A stretch of DNA of 64,000 nt from Maribacter litopenaei (GCF_025244665.1 NZ_CP104205.1:2539001-2603000); one strand, 5' to 3'; shown: positions 41,041-51,590, numbered from the stretch's first letter. A program made the numbers and translations. Notes: a model not told the origin generated them from the letters alone.

Positions 41041-41241
41041 ATGAAACTTATACTTCTTACCGTTGGACTGTTGGCATTGGCCTTTTACGGGATCGCCATA
41101 AAAATATGGGCGAAAAAAGATGGAAAATTCGCTGGGACATGTGCTAGTCAAAGTCCATTTCTAAATAAGGATGGACAGGCGTGTGGTATGTGCGGTAAAT
41201 TACCCGAAGAACAGGACTGCAAAAAGGAAACCATCTCCTAA
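41041..41241 (+). CDS. Small membrane-anchored Cys-containing protein
   Basis: 66 residues: one N-terminal helix (MKLILLTVGLLALAFYGIAI) and a short tail with four cysteines, GTCASQ, ACGMCGK and QDCKK. The CGMC pair looks like a redox or metal-binding CxxC. Such proteins are usually listed as membrane or secreted protein in Flavobacteriaceae. Function unknown. It precedes an ECF sigma gene by 29 bp. Confidence 0.78.
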   Translation: MKLILLTVGLLALAFYGIAIKIWAKKDGKFAGTCASQSPFLNKDGQACGMCGKLPEEQDCKKETIS

Positions 41242-41270
41242 AAAGGAATAATTAAATTTTCCGAACACTA

Positions 41271-41822
41271 TTGACAGACGAGATAAATGACATTATTATC
41301 AGGGCCAAAGAAGGTAATCAGATAGCATTTAGCAGATTACTGGATAGGTTTTGGAACGATGTTTATGGTTTTCAGTTAAAACGTACTGAAAACGAAAATG
41401 ATGCAGAGGATATCACCATTCAAACCTTTTCTAAGGCTTTTGATAAAATTGAGACTTTCGATGATCGATTTTCATTTAAGACTTGGTTGATTACTATTTC
41501 AAAAAACATTCACATTGATTTGGTCAGGAAAAGAAAGAAAAGTCTTTTGGATTCTCAAAGAAACGATGATGCCATCAAAGGAGTTCATGATGATGCACTT
41601 TCAATGGAGGACCAACTCATCCAGGAACAGAATTTGGCCGATTTATTACGTGATATAAAAAGTCTGAAACCTCATTATCAAGAAGTAATAAATCTAAGAT
41701 ATTTCAACGAACTAAGCTATGCAGATATCGCTGAAAAACTTAATGAACCTATCAACAATATCAAAGTGAAAATTCTACGGGCAAAAAAGCTTCTCGCAGA
41801 AATCATCAGAAACAGAAGATAA
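41271..41822 (+). CDS. ECF-type RNA polymerase sigma factor, TTG start
   Basis: 183 residues. The TTG at 41271 is the only reasonable start (TTG-ACA-GAC, TDEINDIIIRAKEGNQIAF); no ATG precedes the conserved region 2. Region 2: NDAEDITIQTFSKAFDKIETF and FKTWLITISKNIHIDLVRK; region 4: INLRYFNELSYADIAEKLNEPINNIKVKILRAKKLL. There is no anti-sigma gene next to it. The frame is intact. It sits between the CxxC membrane protein and lipA. Confidence 0.92.
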   Translation: MTDEINDIIIRAKEGNQIAFSRLLDRFWNDVYGFQLKRTENENDAEDITIQTFSKAFDKIETFDDRFSFKTWLITISKNIHIDLVRKRKKSLLDSQRNDDAIKGVHDDALSMEDQLIQEQNLADLLRDIKSLKPHYQEVINLRYFNELSYADIAEKLNEPINNIKVKILRAKKLLAEIIRNRR

Positions 41823-41900
41823 ACTTATATATAAGAGAAATCGATCCTATTTCATGTTTCTGCTCCCTATTCTACAGTAAGTATTACTCTTTTTACTTTG

Positions 41901-41908
41901 TATATTTG
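41901..41908 (+). promoter_or_regulatory. Probable -7 element for lipA
   Basis: TATATTTG followed by T, 14 bp before the lipA ATG at 41923; perfect TAnnTTTGY. No clean TTG at 17-23 bp upstream. Confidence 0.42.
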
Positions 41909-41922
41909 TAAAAAAATAAGGC

Positions 41923-42797
41923 ATGTCCGTAGCAGTAAAAGAAAATGTAGCACCCCCAAAGGGAAAACCAAAATGGCTAAGGGTTAAACTTCCTACCGGA
42001 AAGAAATATACCCAACTACGAGGTTTGGTGGATAAGTATGATTTGCATACGATTTGCACATCCGGGAGCTGTCCAAATATGGGAGAATGTTGGGGTGAAG
42101 GAACAGCTACCTTTATGATACTTGGTAATATTTGTACAAGATCTTGTGGGTTCTGCGGAGTTAAAACGGGGCGCCCAAAAAATGTAGACTGGGAAGAGCC
42201 TGAAAAAGTAGCCCGTTCAATAAAAATAATGGGGATAAAACATGCCGTAATAACTTCAGTAGACCGTGACGATTTAAAAGATATGGGATCTATAATTTGG
42301 GCAGAGACGGTAAAGGCCATTCGGAGAATGAACCCTACTACTACTCTTGAAACCCTGATTCCTGATTTCCAGGGTATAGAAAAGCATTTGGACCGAATCA
42401 TAGAAGTTTCCCCTGAAGTCGTTTCACACAATATGGAGACTGTTAAAAGGCTCACCAGGGAAGTACGTATTCAGGCAAAATACGAACGTAGCCTAGAAGT
42501 TTTAAGATATTTACGTGCCAATGGTGTCAACAGGACAAAGTCGGGTATTATGTTAGGCCTTGGGGAGTTGGAGGAAGAAGTTATTCAAACGATGCAAGAT
42601 CTAAGGGGCGCCAACGTAGATGTTGTAACTATAGGACAATATTTGCAACCATCAAAAAAACATCTGCCCGTAAAGGAATTCATTACTCCGAACAGTTTAA
42701 AAAATATGAGGAGATAGGTCCGGAAATGGGATTTAGACACGTAGAAAGTGGTGCCTTGGTACGATCTTCATATAAGGCACACAAGCATATTGATTAA
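41923..42797 (+). CDS. lipA: Lipoyl synthase, frameshifted near the C-terminus
   Basis: A radical SAM enzyme that inserts two sulfurs into octanoyl groups on lipoyl domains. About 291 residues. Auxiliary cluster cysteines in [21 protein letters not shown]; radical-SAM CX3CX2C as CTRSCGFC. One base is lost at 42688-42691 (ACTCCGAACAG; CCAGAACAG restores [13 protein letters not shown]); the proper tail [15 protein letters not shown] follows, and ends at TAA 42795-42797. The RSSY serine that caps the auxiliary cluster is therefore present only after repair. Confidence 0.96.
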
Positions 42798-42856
42798 ATC
42801 ATAATTTCCTTGTATAGATTGAGACACATGAAGGTTTCGATTTAATTACCCCACCG

Positions 42857-43867
42857 ATGGAAAAAATCAGAATTGGAATCAATGGTTTTGGAAGAATTGG
42901 TAGAACTTTTTTTAGGCTGGTTCAAAACCATCCCAATTTACAGGTAGTTGCCATAAACGATCTTGCAAATGCCGAAACACTATCACACCTACTTAAGTAT
43001 GACAGTATTCACGGTATTTTTAATGGTACCGTCGATTATGGAGAAAACCATTTAATTGTAAATGGTAAAATGGTAAAGCTTACTAACCATTTGCAGCCAC
43101 AAGATATTGATTGGAATGCCAATCAAGTCGATTTGGTTGTTGAAAGTACAGGTAAATTCAAGACAAAGAATATCTTGGAGCATCATATTAAAAATGGTGC
43201 CAAGAAGGTAATTCTTTCTGTACCGCCTGTAGACCCGGATATTAAGATGGTCGTTTATGGAATAAACGAGTCCATTTTAAACAATGAGGACTATATTATT
43301 TCCAATGCATCCTGCACTACGAACAATGCGGCTCCAATGATTAAGGTAATCAATGACCTTTGTGGTATTGAGCAAGCCTACATTACAACTATCCATTCCT
43401 ACACTTCGGATCAAAGCTTGCATGACCAACCCCATAAAGACTTAAGGAGGGCCCGAGCTGCAGGGCAATCAATTGTACCAACAACTACGGGAGCGGCAAA
43501 AGCCCTAACAAGAATCTTTCCGGATTTAGAAGATGTAATTGGTGGTTGTGGCATTCGTGTACCAGTCCCCAATGGTTCTTTGACAGATATTACCTTCAAT
43601 GTTGCGAGAAATACCACCATTAAAGAAATTAATGATACTTTTGAAAAGGCGTCCAAAAATGAACTAAAAAATATTCTGTGCTACACAGAAGACCCTATAG
43701 TATCCGTGGATATAAACAATAGTTCTTATTCTTGTACGTTTGATTCTCTAATGACCTCGGTCATTGGGAGAATGGTAAAAATAATTGGTTGGTATGATAA
43801 TGAAACTGGCTATAGCAGTAGAATTATAGACCTTATAAATTTAATGGCAACGAAAAAGTACATTTGA
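42857..43867 (+). CDS. gap: Glyceraldehyde-3-phosphate dehydrogenase
   Basis: 336 residues. NAD-binding GINGFGRIGRTFFRL; catalytic SNASCTTNNAAP with Cys near 151 and His in TTIHSYTSDQ; phosphate-binding TTTGAAKAL; NETGYSSR at the C-terminus. It converts GAP to 1,3-bisphosphoglycerate or the reverse. Whether this is the glycolytic or a gluconeogenic copy cannot be said from the window. Its TGA stop overlaps the TTG start of the next gene (TTGA). Intact frame. Confidence 0.95.
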   Translation: MEKIRIGINGFGRIGRTFFRLVQNHPNLQVVAINDLANAETLSHLLKYDSIHGIFNGTVDYGENHLIVNGKMVKLTNHLQPQDIDWNANQVDLVVESTGKFKTKNILEHHIKNGAKKVILSVPPVDPDIKMVVYGINESILNNEDYIISNASCTTNNAAPMIKVINDLCGIEQAYITTIHSYTSDQSLHDQPHKDLRRARAAGQSIVPTTTGAAKALTRIFPDLEDVIGGCGIRVPVPNGSLTDITFNVARNTTIKEINDTFEKASKNELKNILCYTEDPIVSVDINNSSYSCTFDSLMTSVIGRMVKIIGWYDNETGYSSRIIDLINLMATKKYI

Positions 43868-46083
43868 GAAAGACTTACTTTCATAAAAACCTATTAAACT
43901 TACTTCCGCTTATTATTTTTCTGCTAGTGGGTATGTCCCTTTATTCCCAAGATTCTGTACCCGTTCGAGATATGCACCCCTATTTTGATGAGGCCCGAAA
44001 ACTCAGAAACCAGAACAAGATTGACTTGGCCTTAGAAACCTTGGATAAGGCTGCCGAAGAAGCCGAAAAAGATGAAGATATAAAGGGATTAATTGACTGT
44101 TATCATGAGCTTGCCCTTCTTTATCTGAAGTTGGACAAAGAAAATGATACCCAATTCTATTGGGACCGTGCTAGTGTATTACTTTCAGATATTGCCTATC
44201 CTTATGGTGATGCAATCCATAAATACATTGAGGCCATTCTGCTATACAGGGCAGATCAAAGCTACCAGGCGCTGTTTATGCTCAACGAGGCGAAGCAACT
44301 GAACAATGACAGGAATTTTTTCAACAACATACTTCTTACCGAGGCTATGGTCTATTTGAAGCTGGAAAAATATGAAAGTGCTGCCAAGAACCTCAACTCC
44401 CTGGTTGTAAATACAGATATTTATGAAAAGGACTACTTAGCGACTCGAGCCTATTTAGGTTTAGCGGAATTAAATTTCAAAACCGAAAATTTTGAGGAAA
44501 GCGCCAAAAATGGCGAGGAGGCCTTGACACTTGCAAATAACAATGGGTTTTTTCTCGAAATTAGAAAAGCCAACGACTTTCTCTCAAAGGTCTATAGCCA
44601 TTTAGGGGCTTATCAAAAAGCTTGGGCCAATAGTCAGAATTTATTGGAAATCCAAGATTCCTTATTTACAATCGATAAAGTAAAGGTAGAAGCCAAAACA
44701 GCAGACAAAATAAGGGATGATTACAAAACTGAGTTGATTGCAAGACAGGACGACACCATTCAAGAGTTAAGGGAATCCCAAAATAGATCAGAGTTGACCG
44801 CAATTTTGACGGCGGCTTTTTTAATTATTATATCCCTATTGGCAGTTTCTCTGTATAGGAATAATCAAATTAAATTAAAAACGAACGACCTTTTACAAAC
44901 CAAAAACCGGGAACTTCAAGTTTCTAGGGATGCGGCCGTTCAGGCAATGGAAGCAAAAACCAACTTTCTATCTACGGTGAGTCATGAGCTAAGAACCCCT
45001 TTGTATGCAGTTACTGGGCTTACGCACCTCCTTCGGAAGAAAACCCTGCCGATCATCAAAAAGATCATTTAAAAGCCTTAAAATTTTCTCGGAGACTATT
45101 TGTTGAACTTTATAAACGATATTCTTCATATCAATAAAATTGATGCCAATAAGCTAGAACCCTTACATATGGAGTTCAACCTTAAAAAGGTCATCAATGA
45201 GGTAATGGACTCCTTACAGCAAAGTGCCAAGGAAAATAAGACCGAATTAACTTTGGATTATGATGTCAATATACCAAATCATTTAATGAGTGACCCATTA
45301 AAACTATCCCAAGTTTTTATGAACCTTATTGGCAATGCCATAAAGTTTACACGCGGAGGTCTTGTAGAGGTCATTTGCAAACTCAAGGAAAAAACCGGAG
45401 AGGATGTTACCATTTATTTTGAGGTAAAGGACAATGGAATTGGTATTTCAAAGGAAAAACAACAAAGTATTTTTGATGGCTTTGAACAGGGATCTATTCA
45501 AATCAATCGGGAATATGGAGGAACAGGACTAGGGCTTACCATTGTGAAAAGTCTTTTAGGGTTGTTCGACAGTAAGATTGAGCTTAATAGTACCCTAGGG
45601 AAGGGTAGTTCCTTTAGTTTCGAAATTGATATGAAGAGCAAGGACGAACTTATGGATGAGATACCGTTTGAAATAACCTCGGGCGAATACAATTTTAAAG
45701 GACTCCATATTTTGGTTGTTGAGGACAATAAGATCAATCAGGTGATTACCAAGAAAATGCTCAATAAAAAGGATATTTCCTGTGATATTGCAAGTAGTGG
45801 TGAAGAGGCTGTTACTTTGGCCCAGGAAAATGTATATGACGCCATCTTAATGGATATACATATGCCAGGTATTAGCGGAGAGGAGGCAACTATACAAATA
45901 AGGAAGTTTGACCAGACAACTCCTATTATTGCGCTAACCGCCATATCATTGGATGATAGTGTTGAAAGCTTCTATGCTGCCGGTTGTAATGATGTTGTTA
46001 CAAAACCATTTAAGCCAGAGATTTTCTATCAAAAAATAGGGGAAAATATCTTTGACAAAAGGATTAGGACCTCTCTTTCATAA
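43864..46083 (+). CDS. TPR-containing hybrid histidine kinase, frameshifted twice
   Basis: About 740 residues. A signal/anchor helix at the start is followed by TPR-like helices across residues 30-290 and a second membrane helix (TAAFLIIISLLAVSLY). The HisKA box is FLSTVSHELRTPLYAVTGL. The HATPase has NLIGNAIKFT, DNGIGISKEK and GTGLGLTIVKSL. The C-terminal receiver domain carries Asp in AILMDIHMPGISG. Two breaks cancel: a lost base at 45033-45037 (TTCGGAAG; TTCTGGAAG restores THLLLEENP) and an inserted base at 45087-45094 (TCTCGGAGA for TCTGGAGA, restoring KFSGDYLLNF). The start is TTG, coupled to the gap stop. Confidence 0.9.
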
Positions 46084-47070
46084 GCTCATTCAACCTATAA
46101 AAAATTACCTCTTTTCCTTTATTCATAAACTTATGCCTAATGGGCAAATAATAAAGGTTGGAAAGATGATGTCTCAATCTTACGAAGTCCTTTTCTGTGG
46201 TTAGTATTAATTCCTTTGTTCTGAGAGTATCTATTTCTTTATCAGTAAAAAAATGGTGGTCTTTAAATTCCTTATGGTCAAAAGACAGCCCAATGGATTT
46301 TAGATGGTTCACAAAAGGGGTTGCATTTGCAATTCCGGTAACCAATGTGATATTTTTTTCCAAAAGGATATCCAATTCTAATTTCTTTTCCTGGCCATAA
46401 ACACTGCTCTCATACTCCAAAAAGCTAAAAAGTACTATTTGATGGGCCTTGGGCCTTAGTTTGTTAATTATTTTATTCTGTCCTTCGGGGTTCATGGTTG
46501 GTGGACATTTGGTTACTATTATTAGTTCCGCCCTATGGGCGGCTGATTTGCAATCCCTTAAATTACCAGTTGGTAAATACCAGTCATCTACATATAAATC
46601 TCCATAGGATGTCAATAAAATACATATATCAGGTTTCACCTTCCTATGTTGATAGGCATCATCCAGTAATATCAGTTCCGGTTGTAGCTTTGTGGTTAAT
46701 ATTTGAATACCTTCCCTCCTATCCACATCAACGGCAACTGTTACTTCGAAATTTATGATGAATCTGATAGGGTTCGTCGCCTAGTTCTTCCACTGAAGTA
46801 TTTTCATCAGCCATTAAAAATCCGAGAAGATTTTCGCTTGTAGCCCCTACTCAGTACTGCTATTTTATAATGTGGTTTTAATAATTCAATCAGGAACTCC
46901 GTCATTGGTGTCTTTCCAGTACCACCAACACTCAAGTTACCAATGCAGACAATAGGCACATCAAACTTTTGAGAGGATAAAACACTTATATCAAAAAGGA
47001 AATTCCGCAGATAAACTACAAGCGCATAAATCAAAGAAAATGGAAACAGAAGTTTTCTCAAGAGTTGCAT
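46064..47070 (-). CDS. lpxK: Tetraacyldisaccharide 4'-kinase, frameshifted twice
   Basis: Phosphorylates the lipid A precursor at the 4' position at the inner membrane. About 335 residues. The ATG at 47070 gives an N-terminal helix (FPFSLIYALVVYLRNFLF) and a Walker A motif GNLSVGGTGKTP; DDAYQHRKV is the catalytic DDGxQ-like block. Breaks: inserted base at 46821-46826 (plus strand CCGAGA; CCAGA restores RKSSGFLMADENTSVEELGDE) and a change at 46745-46750 (TTCGAA; CCAGAA restores KFPEVTVAVDVDRREG). Its 3' end overlaps the hybrid kinase by 20 bp, tail to tail. Confidence 0.93.
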
Positions 47071-47091
47071 TAGAGCGAAATTATAATATTT

Positions 47092-47099
47092 TATCTTTG
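47092..47099 (+). promoter_or_regulatory. Probable -7 element for the Nif3-like gene
   Basis: TATCTTTG, 23 bp before the ATG at 47123 in the 52-bp divergent spacer from lpxK. Matches TAnnTTTG; next base A. A TTG exists 25 bp upstream. Confidence 0.38.
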
Positions 47100-47122
47100 A
47101 AAACCTTAATAATTTATTGAAA

Positions 47123-48216
47123 ATGACGGTTAAAACGGTTACCCAAATCCTAGAAGAACTTGCCCCTTTGGACCAAGCAGAAGATTTTGACAATGTAGGT
47201 CTTTTGGTTGGAGACAATTCTATGGAGGTAAATGGAGTTCGGTGACTTTGGATACCATCGAATGTGTTGTGGACGAAGCAATTGCAAACCAATGCAATCT
47301 CATCGTAAGTTTTCATCCCATTATATTTAGCGGTTTAAAAAAGATTACAGGAAGAAATTACGTTGAACGGATCGTTCTAAAGGCAATTCAAAACAACATT
47401 GCCATCTATGCCATTCACACGGCCCTTGATAATTCATCTAATGGTGTAAACGCCAAGATTTGCGAGGTATTGGGTCTTGGTAATACGCGCATTCTAATTC
47501 CTAAAAAAGATACTATAAGAAAGTTGACTACCTACGTTCCCGTGTCAGATGCCGATAGGCTAAAAGAAAAGCTTTTTGAAGCAGGAGCAGGAAATATAGG
47601 TAATTATAGTAATTGTAGCTTTACACTTGAAGGAACGGGGAGTTACAAAGCGGGCGACAACAGTGACCCTACCATTGGTGAAATAGGGAAAACACATTAT
47701 GAAAAGGAAACAATGATTCATGTTACCTATCTTAAATCTTCCGAAAAAGAAGTCTTGGACGCGCTAATGAAAAACCATCCTTACGAAGAAGTTGCCTATG
47801 AAGTCTCTTCTCTAGAAAATTCGAACCAAAATATAGGTATGGGCATGATTGGGGAATTTGAAGAGACTATGCCGTAAAAAATTTTCCTAAAACACCTTAA
47901 AGAGGCAATGAATGCCCTAGTTGTTAGGCATTCCGAATTACGAAACAAACCTGTAAAAAAGGTTGCTGTTTTAGGAGGAAGCGGAGCATTTGCTATTGGA
48001 GCCGCAAAAGCCGCAGGTGCGGATGTTTTTGTGACGGCAGACGTTAAATACCATCAATTTTACGAGGCTGAAAACAAAATGGTCATTGCCGATATCGGAC
48101 ACTTTGAAACTGAGCAGTTTACAAAAAACTTATTAGTTGATTATCTTACAAAAAAAATTCCTAATTTTGCAATCCGTTTATCGGAAAGTATAACAAATCC
48201 TATCAAGTATTTTTAA
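47123..48216 (+). CDS. Nif3-like dinuclear metal-centre protein, broken twice
   Basis: About 364 residues of the Nif3/YbgI GTP cyclohydrolase-1-like family (dinuclear metal hexamer). N-terminus MTVKTVTQILEELAPL with EDFDNVGLLVGD; metal motif HPIIFSGLK; C-terminal block HFETEQFTKNLL. One base is lost at 47239-47242 (TTCGGTG; TTCTGGTG restores NGVLVTLDTIE). A TAA at 47875-47877 is in frame (ATGCCGTAAAAA where ATGCCAGAAAAA is expected, giving MPEKIFLKHL). Both are CCAGA/TCTGG sites. It includes the PII-like insert typical of Bacteroidetes. Biochemical role unsettled. Confidence 0.9.
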
Positions 48217-48218
48217 AT

Positions 48219-48998
48219 ATGGCAAAAAAAGAAGAATCGTCTGTAGAAGCTAAATTAAGGGCATTGTATGACCTTCAATTAATCGATTCCGAGTAGATGA
48301 AATAAGAAATGTTAGAGGAGAACTACCTTTGGAAGTGGAAGATTTAGAGGATGATGTGCTTGGTCTAAAAACGAGATTGGATAAGCTTAAAACCGATTTG
48401 GAAACCATAAATTACGAAATCGGAGCCAAGAAAAACCTAATTGAGGAAGCAAAGGCATTAATAAAAAAATATACCGAACAACAAAAAAATGTTAGGAATA
48501 GCCGTGAATTTAATTCCATAAGCAAGGAATTGGAATTTCAGGAATTGGAGATTCAACTTGCCGAAAAAAATATAAAGGAGTTCAAGGCACAAATAGAGCA
48601 GAAGAAAGAAGTCATTGCCGAAACGAAGGAAAAACTAACAGAACGCGAAACACACCTTAAGCACAAAAAAGGTGAATTGGATGCAATTTTGGCCGAGACC
48701 GAAAAAGAAGAAAAAGCACTATTGGAGGAGTCCTTGAAATATCAGGATAAAATAGAAGAAAGGTTGGTAAAGGCCTATGCCCGTATAAGAAACAATGTTA
48801 AAAATGGACTTGCGGTAGTTCCTATTGAAAGGGGTGCTTCCGGTGGTTCCTTCTTCACTATACCACCCCAGGTACAGGTGGAAATTGCTTCCGAGAAAAA
48901 AGATTATTACCGACGAGCATAGCGGTAGGATTCCGGTTGACCCCCTACTTGCGGATGAGGAGCAAGAAAAAATGGATAAACTCTTCGCTAAATTATAA
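48219..48998 (+). CDS. CT398-like coiled-coil protein with degenerate zinc ribbon, frameshifted twice
   Basis: About 260 residues. A long coiled coil (about residues 25-170, for example DRLK-type heptads in ETINYEIGAKKNLIEEAKAL) is followed by the zinc-ribbon region. Start ATG 48219, 2 bp after the Nif3 stop. Breaks: lost base at 48289-48292 (TCCGAGTAG; TCCAGAGTAG restores IDSRVDEIRNVRG) and inserted base at 48891-48896 (CCGAGA; CCAGA restores IASRKKIITDEHSGR). The ribbon positions that are CGGC and CEHC in relatives read SGGS and DEHS here, so zinc binding is lost. Interacts with sigma or transcription in some CT398 studies; unproven here. Confidence 0.87.
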
Positions 48999-49019
48999 GA
49001 GAAAAGAACACTGAAACTT

Positions 49020-49051
49020 AAAAGGCCATCTTTTGAAGATGGCCTTTTTTT
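49020..49051 (+). terminator. Intrinsic terminator of the Nif3-CT398 unit
   Basis: AGGCCATCTT (about 49023-49032) with AAGATGGCCT (about 49036-49045), a very short loop and a seven-T tail. Strong Rho-independent terminator about 20 bp after the CT398-like stop. Confidence 0.88.
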
Positions 49052-49068
49052 ATTTACCTTATTGAAAG

Positions 49069-49482
49069 ATGAACAAAATAGTTATAATAACAATAATCAC
49101 AGTCATTATGACCTTTCAGATAGCATATTCCCAAAACCTATCCGACTATAAATGGAAGAACAGGATACTCATCCTTTCTGATATTAATATCAATAGCACC
49201 AATTCAAACTCCGCCTACAAACTTTTAGATAAAGAAATAGAGGCTTGGATAGAAAGAGAGGTCATCTTCTTGTTTCTTAACAACTGAAAGCTCATATCAA
49301 CGGACGGTAAGAGAATAAAATACGACATAGAACTTCCAAAAAGACTTCACGGCTACTTGTTAATTGGCAAAGATGGAGGAATTAAAATGATAGAAAACTA
49401 TCCTTTAGTTTCACAAAAGGTGTTTGACAGAATCGATAGTATGCCCATGAGAAGGGCTGAAATGAAGGACAATAATCAATGA
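49069..49482 (+). CDS. DUF4174-like exported protein, interrupted by an in-frame TGA
   Basis: About 137 residues. Signal peptide MNKIVIITIITVIMTFQIAYSQ, then DYKWKNRILILSDI, the DUF4174 opening, and HGYLLIGKDGGIKMI near the end. A TGA at 49285-49287 (AACTGAAAG) interrupts the frame, which continues unchanged into STDGKRIKYDIELPKRLHGY. AACTGGAAG, a Trp, is the simplest original. The domain resembles a thioredoxin-like fold without the catalytic cysteines. Function unknown. Its end overlaps the kmo stop by 7 bp. Confidence 0.78.
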
Positions 49483-50831
49483 ATTGAATTATTCAGTGTA
49501 TTCAATATCTTATCCTCAATTTCTTGACTTTCCCATATAGCCTCTATATTGGGTATGGCCATGACTTGTTTCATAATGTTCTCTTGAAAATCCCCTTCCG
49601 CCAGTGCCTCAGCATAAGGGCGGTCCGAAAAGGTAACTCTGCTATAAGCGGGAATCCATTTCTCAGGATACTTGGCAGCGAATCTTTTCTCAATCTTTTT
49701 CTGCAATAAAAACATCGGGTCGGCTGTTTTGCTGCTCATCTCCACAAAATTTCGATAGCTCAATTCCGCAATGGCATCGGCATTAGGTTTTCGCATTTCT
49801 TGATAGTTCTTGAATATGGTCTCCCAATCGTCTCCATACCTACCAATCAATTCATTTAAAACGTAAATATCCTCAAAACCAGCATTCATGCCCTGTCCAT
49901 AAAATGGGACTATCGCATGTGCAGAATCACCCACAAGGGCTACTTTATCCCAATAGGTCCAGGGATAGCATTTCATAGTTACCATGGCGCTTGTAGGATT
50001 CTTGAAAAAATCCTGGGTCAAGTTTTCAATGTCGTTTTTAACGTTTGGAAAATAAGTATTGAAAAAGTGGATGGCATCTTCCTTGGTCTTAATACTTTCA
50101 AAGGAGACTTCACCCTCAAAAGGCATGAACAAGGTACAAGTAAAACTACCATCCAAATTGGGCATGGCTATGAACATAAATTGACCCCTGGGCCATATAT
50201 GAAACGAATTCCGGTCTAATTTATGAGTACCATCCTCATTAGGAGGAATGGTAAGTTCCTTATAACCAACGTCGATAAAGTCTTGCGAATAATCGAATCG
50301 GCTCCTTCTTTGCATTTTGTGTCGAACCCTAGAAAATGCACCGTCACAACCAAATACTAGATCAAAGTCATAAGTTTTCCACTCCCCTTTTTCTGTTTCG
50401 CCAGTAAAAACTTGGGCCTTTGGCAAATCTACGTCCCAAACCTTTTCCTCAAACCTAAATTCAACACCGGCCCGTTCTGCCAAGTCTATCATCTTTTTAT
50501 TGAGTACCCCTCTAGAAATTGACCAAATCGCCTCTCCGTCCTTTCCATATTTTTGATAATATTGAGGCTTCCCAATAACGTGCATCGCCCTTTTGTCCAA
50601 GGGAATACCGATTTCCCTTATTTCTTCATCAATCCCGACTTCCTTTAGTGCCTTCCATCCCCTATTGCTCATAGCGAGATTAATGGAACGACCGGAAAAT
50701 TCCACCTCCCGGATATCAGGTCTCCGGTCAAAAACAGTAATCGAATGCCCGTACTTCTTTAGATAAATGGCCAGCAAAGAACCTACAAGTCCTGAGCCAA
50801 TAATTGCGATATTCTTTTTTGTATAGGTCAT
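49476..50831 (-). CDS. kmo: Kynurenine 3-monooxygenase
   Basis: FAD- and NADPH-dependent hydroxylation of kynurenine to 3-hydroxykynurenine, leading to quinolinate and NAD. 451 residues. Dinucleotide-binding IAIIGSGLVGSLLAIYLKK, the second FAD motif VALVGDSAHAIVPFYGQGMNAG, and the KMO-type NLAMSNRGWKAL. The C-terminus is amphipathic (FSDRPYAEALAEG). kynU lies about 9 kb away on the same strand. It is divergent from the flavin reductase at 50961. Intact frame. Confidence 0.95.
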   Translation of the reverse strand: MTYTKKNIAIIGSGLVGSLLAIYLKKYGHSITVFDRRPDIREVEFSGRSINLAMSNRGWKALKEVGIDEEIREIGIPLDKRAMHVIGKPQYYQKYGKDGEAIWSISRGVLNKKMIDLAERAGVEFRFEEKVWDVDLPKAQVFTGETEKGEWKTYDFDLVFGCDGAFSRVRHKMQRRSRFDYSQDFIDVGYKELTIPPNEDGTHKLDRNSFHIWPRGQFMFIAMPNLDGSFTCTLFMPFEGEVSFESIKTKEDAIHFFNTYFPNVKNDIENLTQDFFKNPTSAMVTMKCYPWTYWDKVALVGDSAHAIVPFYGQGMNAGFEDIYVLNELIGRYGDDWETIFKNYQEMRKPNADAIAELSYRNFVEMSSKTADPMFLLQKKIEKRFAAKYPEKWIPAYSRVTFSDRPYAEALAEGDFQENIMKQVMAIPNIEAIWESQEIEDKILNTLNNSIH

Positions 50832-50960
50832 TTACGGGATGCTTGGTTGAATTTTATTATTTATGAGAGGGCAAAATAGAAATTAAAAAAGGTTTAGTTT
50901 ATAATTAACTCTTTTTGTTTAACAAATAATTAATTTTATTAAACATATAAAAACCGTTTA

Positions 50961-51590
50961 ATGCATTTTAATCTTTCGGATCTAACAAACCTCCCCAATA
51001 GATATAGGGCAAATTTAATCAATAGTTCTACAGGGTACAGACCAAGTAATCTTTTAGGCACAAAATCCCCTCGGGGCGTTACAAATTTGGGCATTTTTAA
51101 CTCCATAACGCATATTGGAAGCAACCCTGCTCTAGTTGGTTTTGTTCTTAGACCTTTGACGGTTCGTAGGGATACATATAACAATATAAAAGCTTCTCGC
51201 CACTTTACCATAAACCATGTAAACAGTTCGATGCTATCACAAAGTCATAAAACATCCGCCAAATATGACGAAGATGAATCGGAATTTGAAAAAACAGGGT
51301 TGACCGAAGAGTACCTTGACGGATTCCAAGCTCCATACGTGAAGGAAAGTCAAATAAAATTAGGCTGTTCCTACGTAAACGAATACCCTATAAAGGAAAA
51401 TGGCTGCATCTTAATCATTGGTGCTATTGAACATTTGTACGTACCCGACACTGCCCTTTTTAAAGATGGAAGCATAGATTTGGAAAATGTTCAAAGTATT
51501 GCAAACATCGGCTTGGATGGATATGCCCTGCCCAAAATTTTAAAAAGGTTCGCCTACGCAAGACCAAACGAGACAACAGAAGAAAAATAA
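50961..51590 (+). CDS. Flavin reductase-like FMN-binding protein
   Basis: 209 residues of the flavin reductase (FMN-binding split-barrel) superfamily: GYRPSNLLGTKSPRGVTNLGIFNSITHIG is the flavin-binding core, VGFVLRPLTVRRDTYNNIKAS follows. No NAD-binding domain is visible, typical of the class. It opens a four-gene run with DUF2256, CRY-DASH and FeS photolyase (stop and next start are adjacent), so it may supply reduced flavin to them. That is an inference from context. Confidence 0.85.
   Translation: MHFNLSDLTNLPNRYRANLINSSTGYRPSNLLGTKSPRGVTNLGIFNSITHIGSNPALVGFVLRPLTVRRDTYNNIKASRHFTINHVNSSMLSQSHKTSAKYDEDESEFEKTGLTEEYLDGFQAPYVKESQIKLGCSYVNEYPIKENGCILIIGAIEHLYVPDTALFKDGSIDLENVQSIANIGLDGYALPKILKRFAYARPNETTEEK

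Noticed and set aside
46807..47316. Open frame running from 47316 across the Nif3 start into lpxK as one gene
   Set aside because: The first 82 residues lie antisense to the Nif3 gene. The lpxK N-terminus (MQLLRKLLFPF) starts at 47070.
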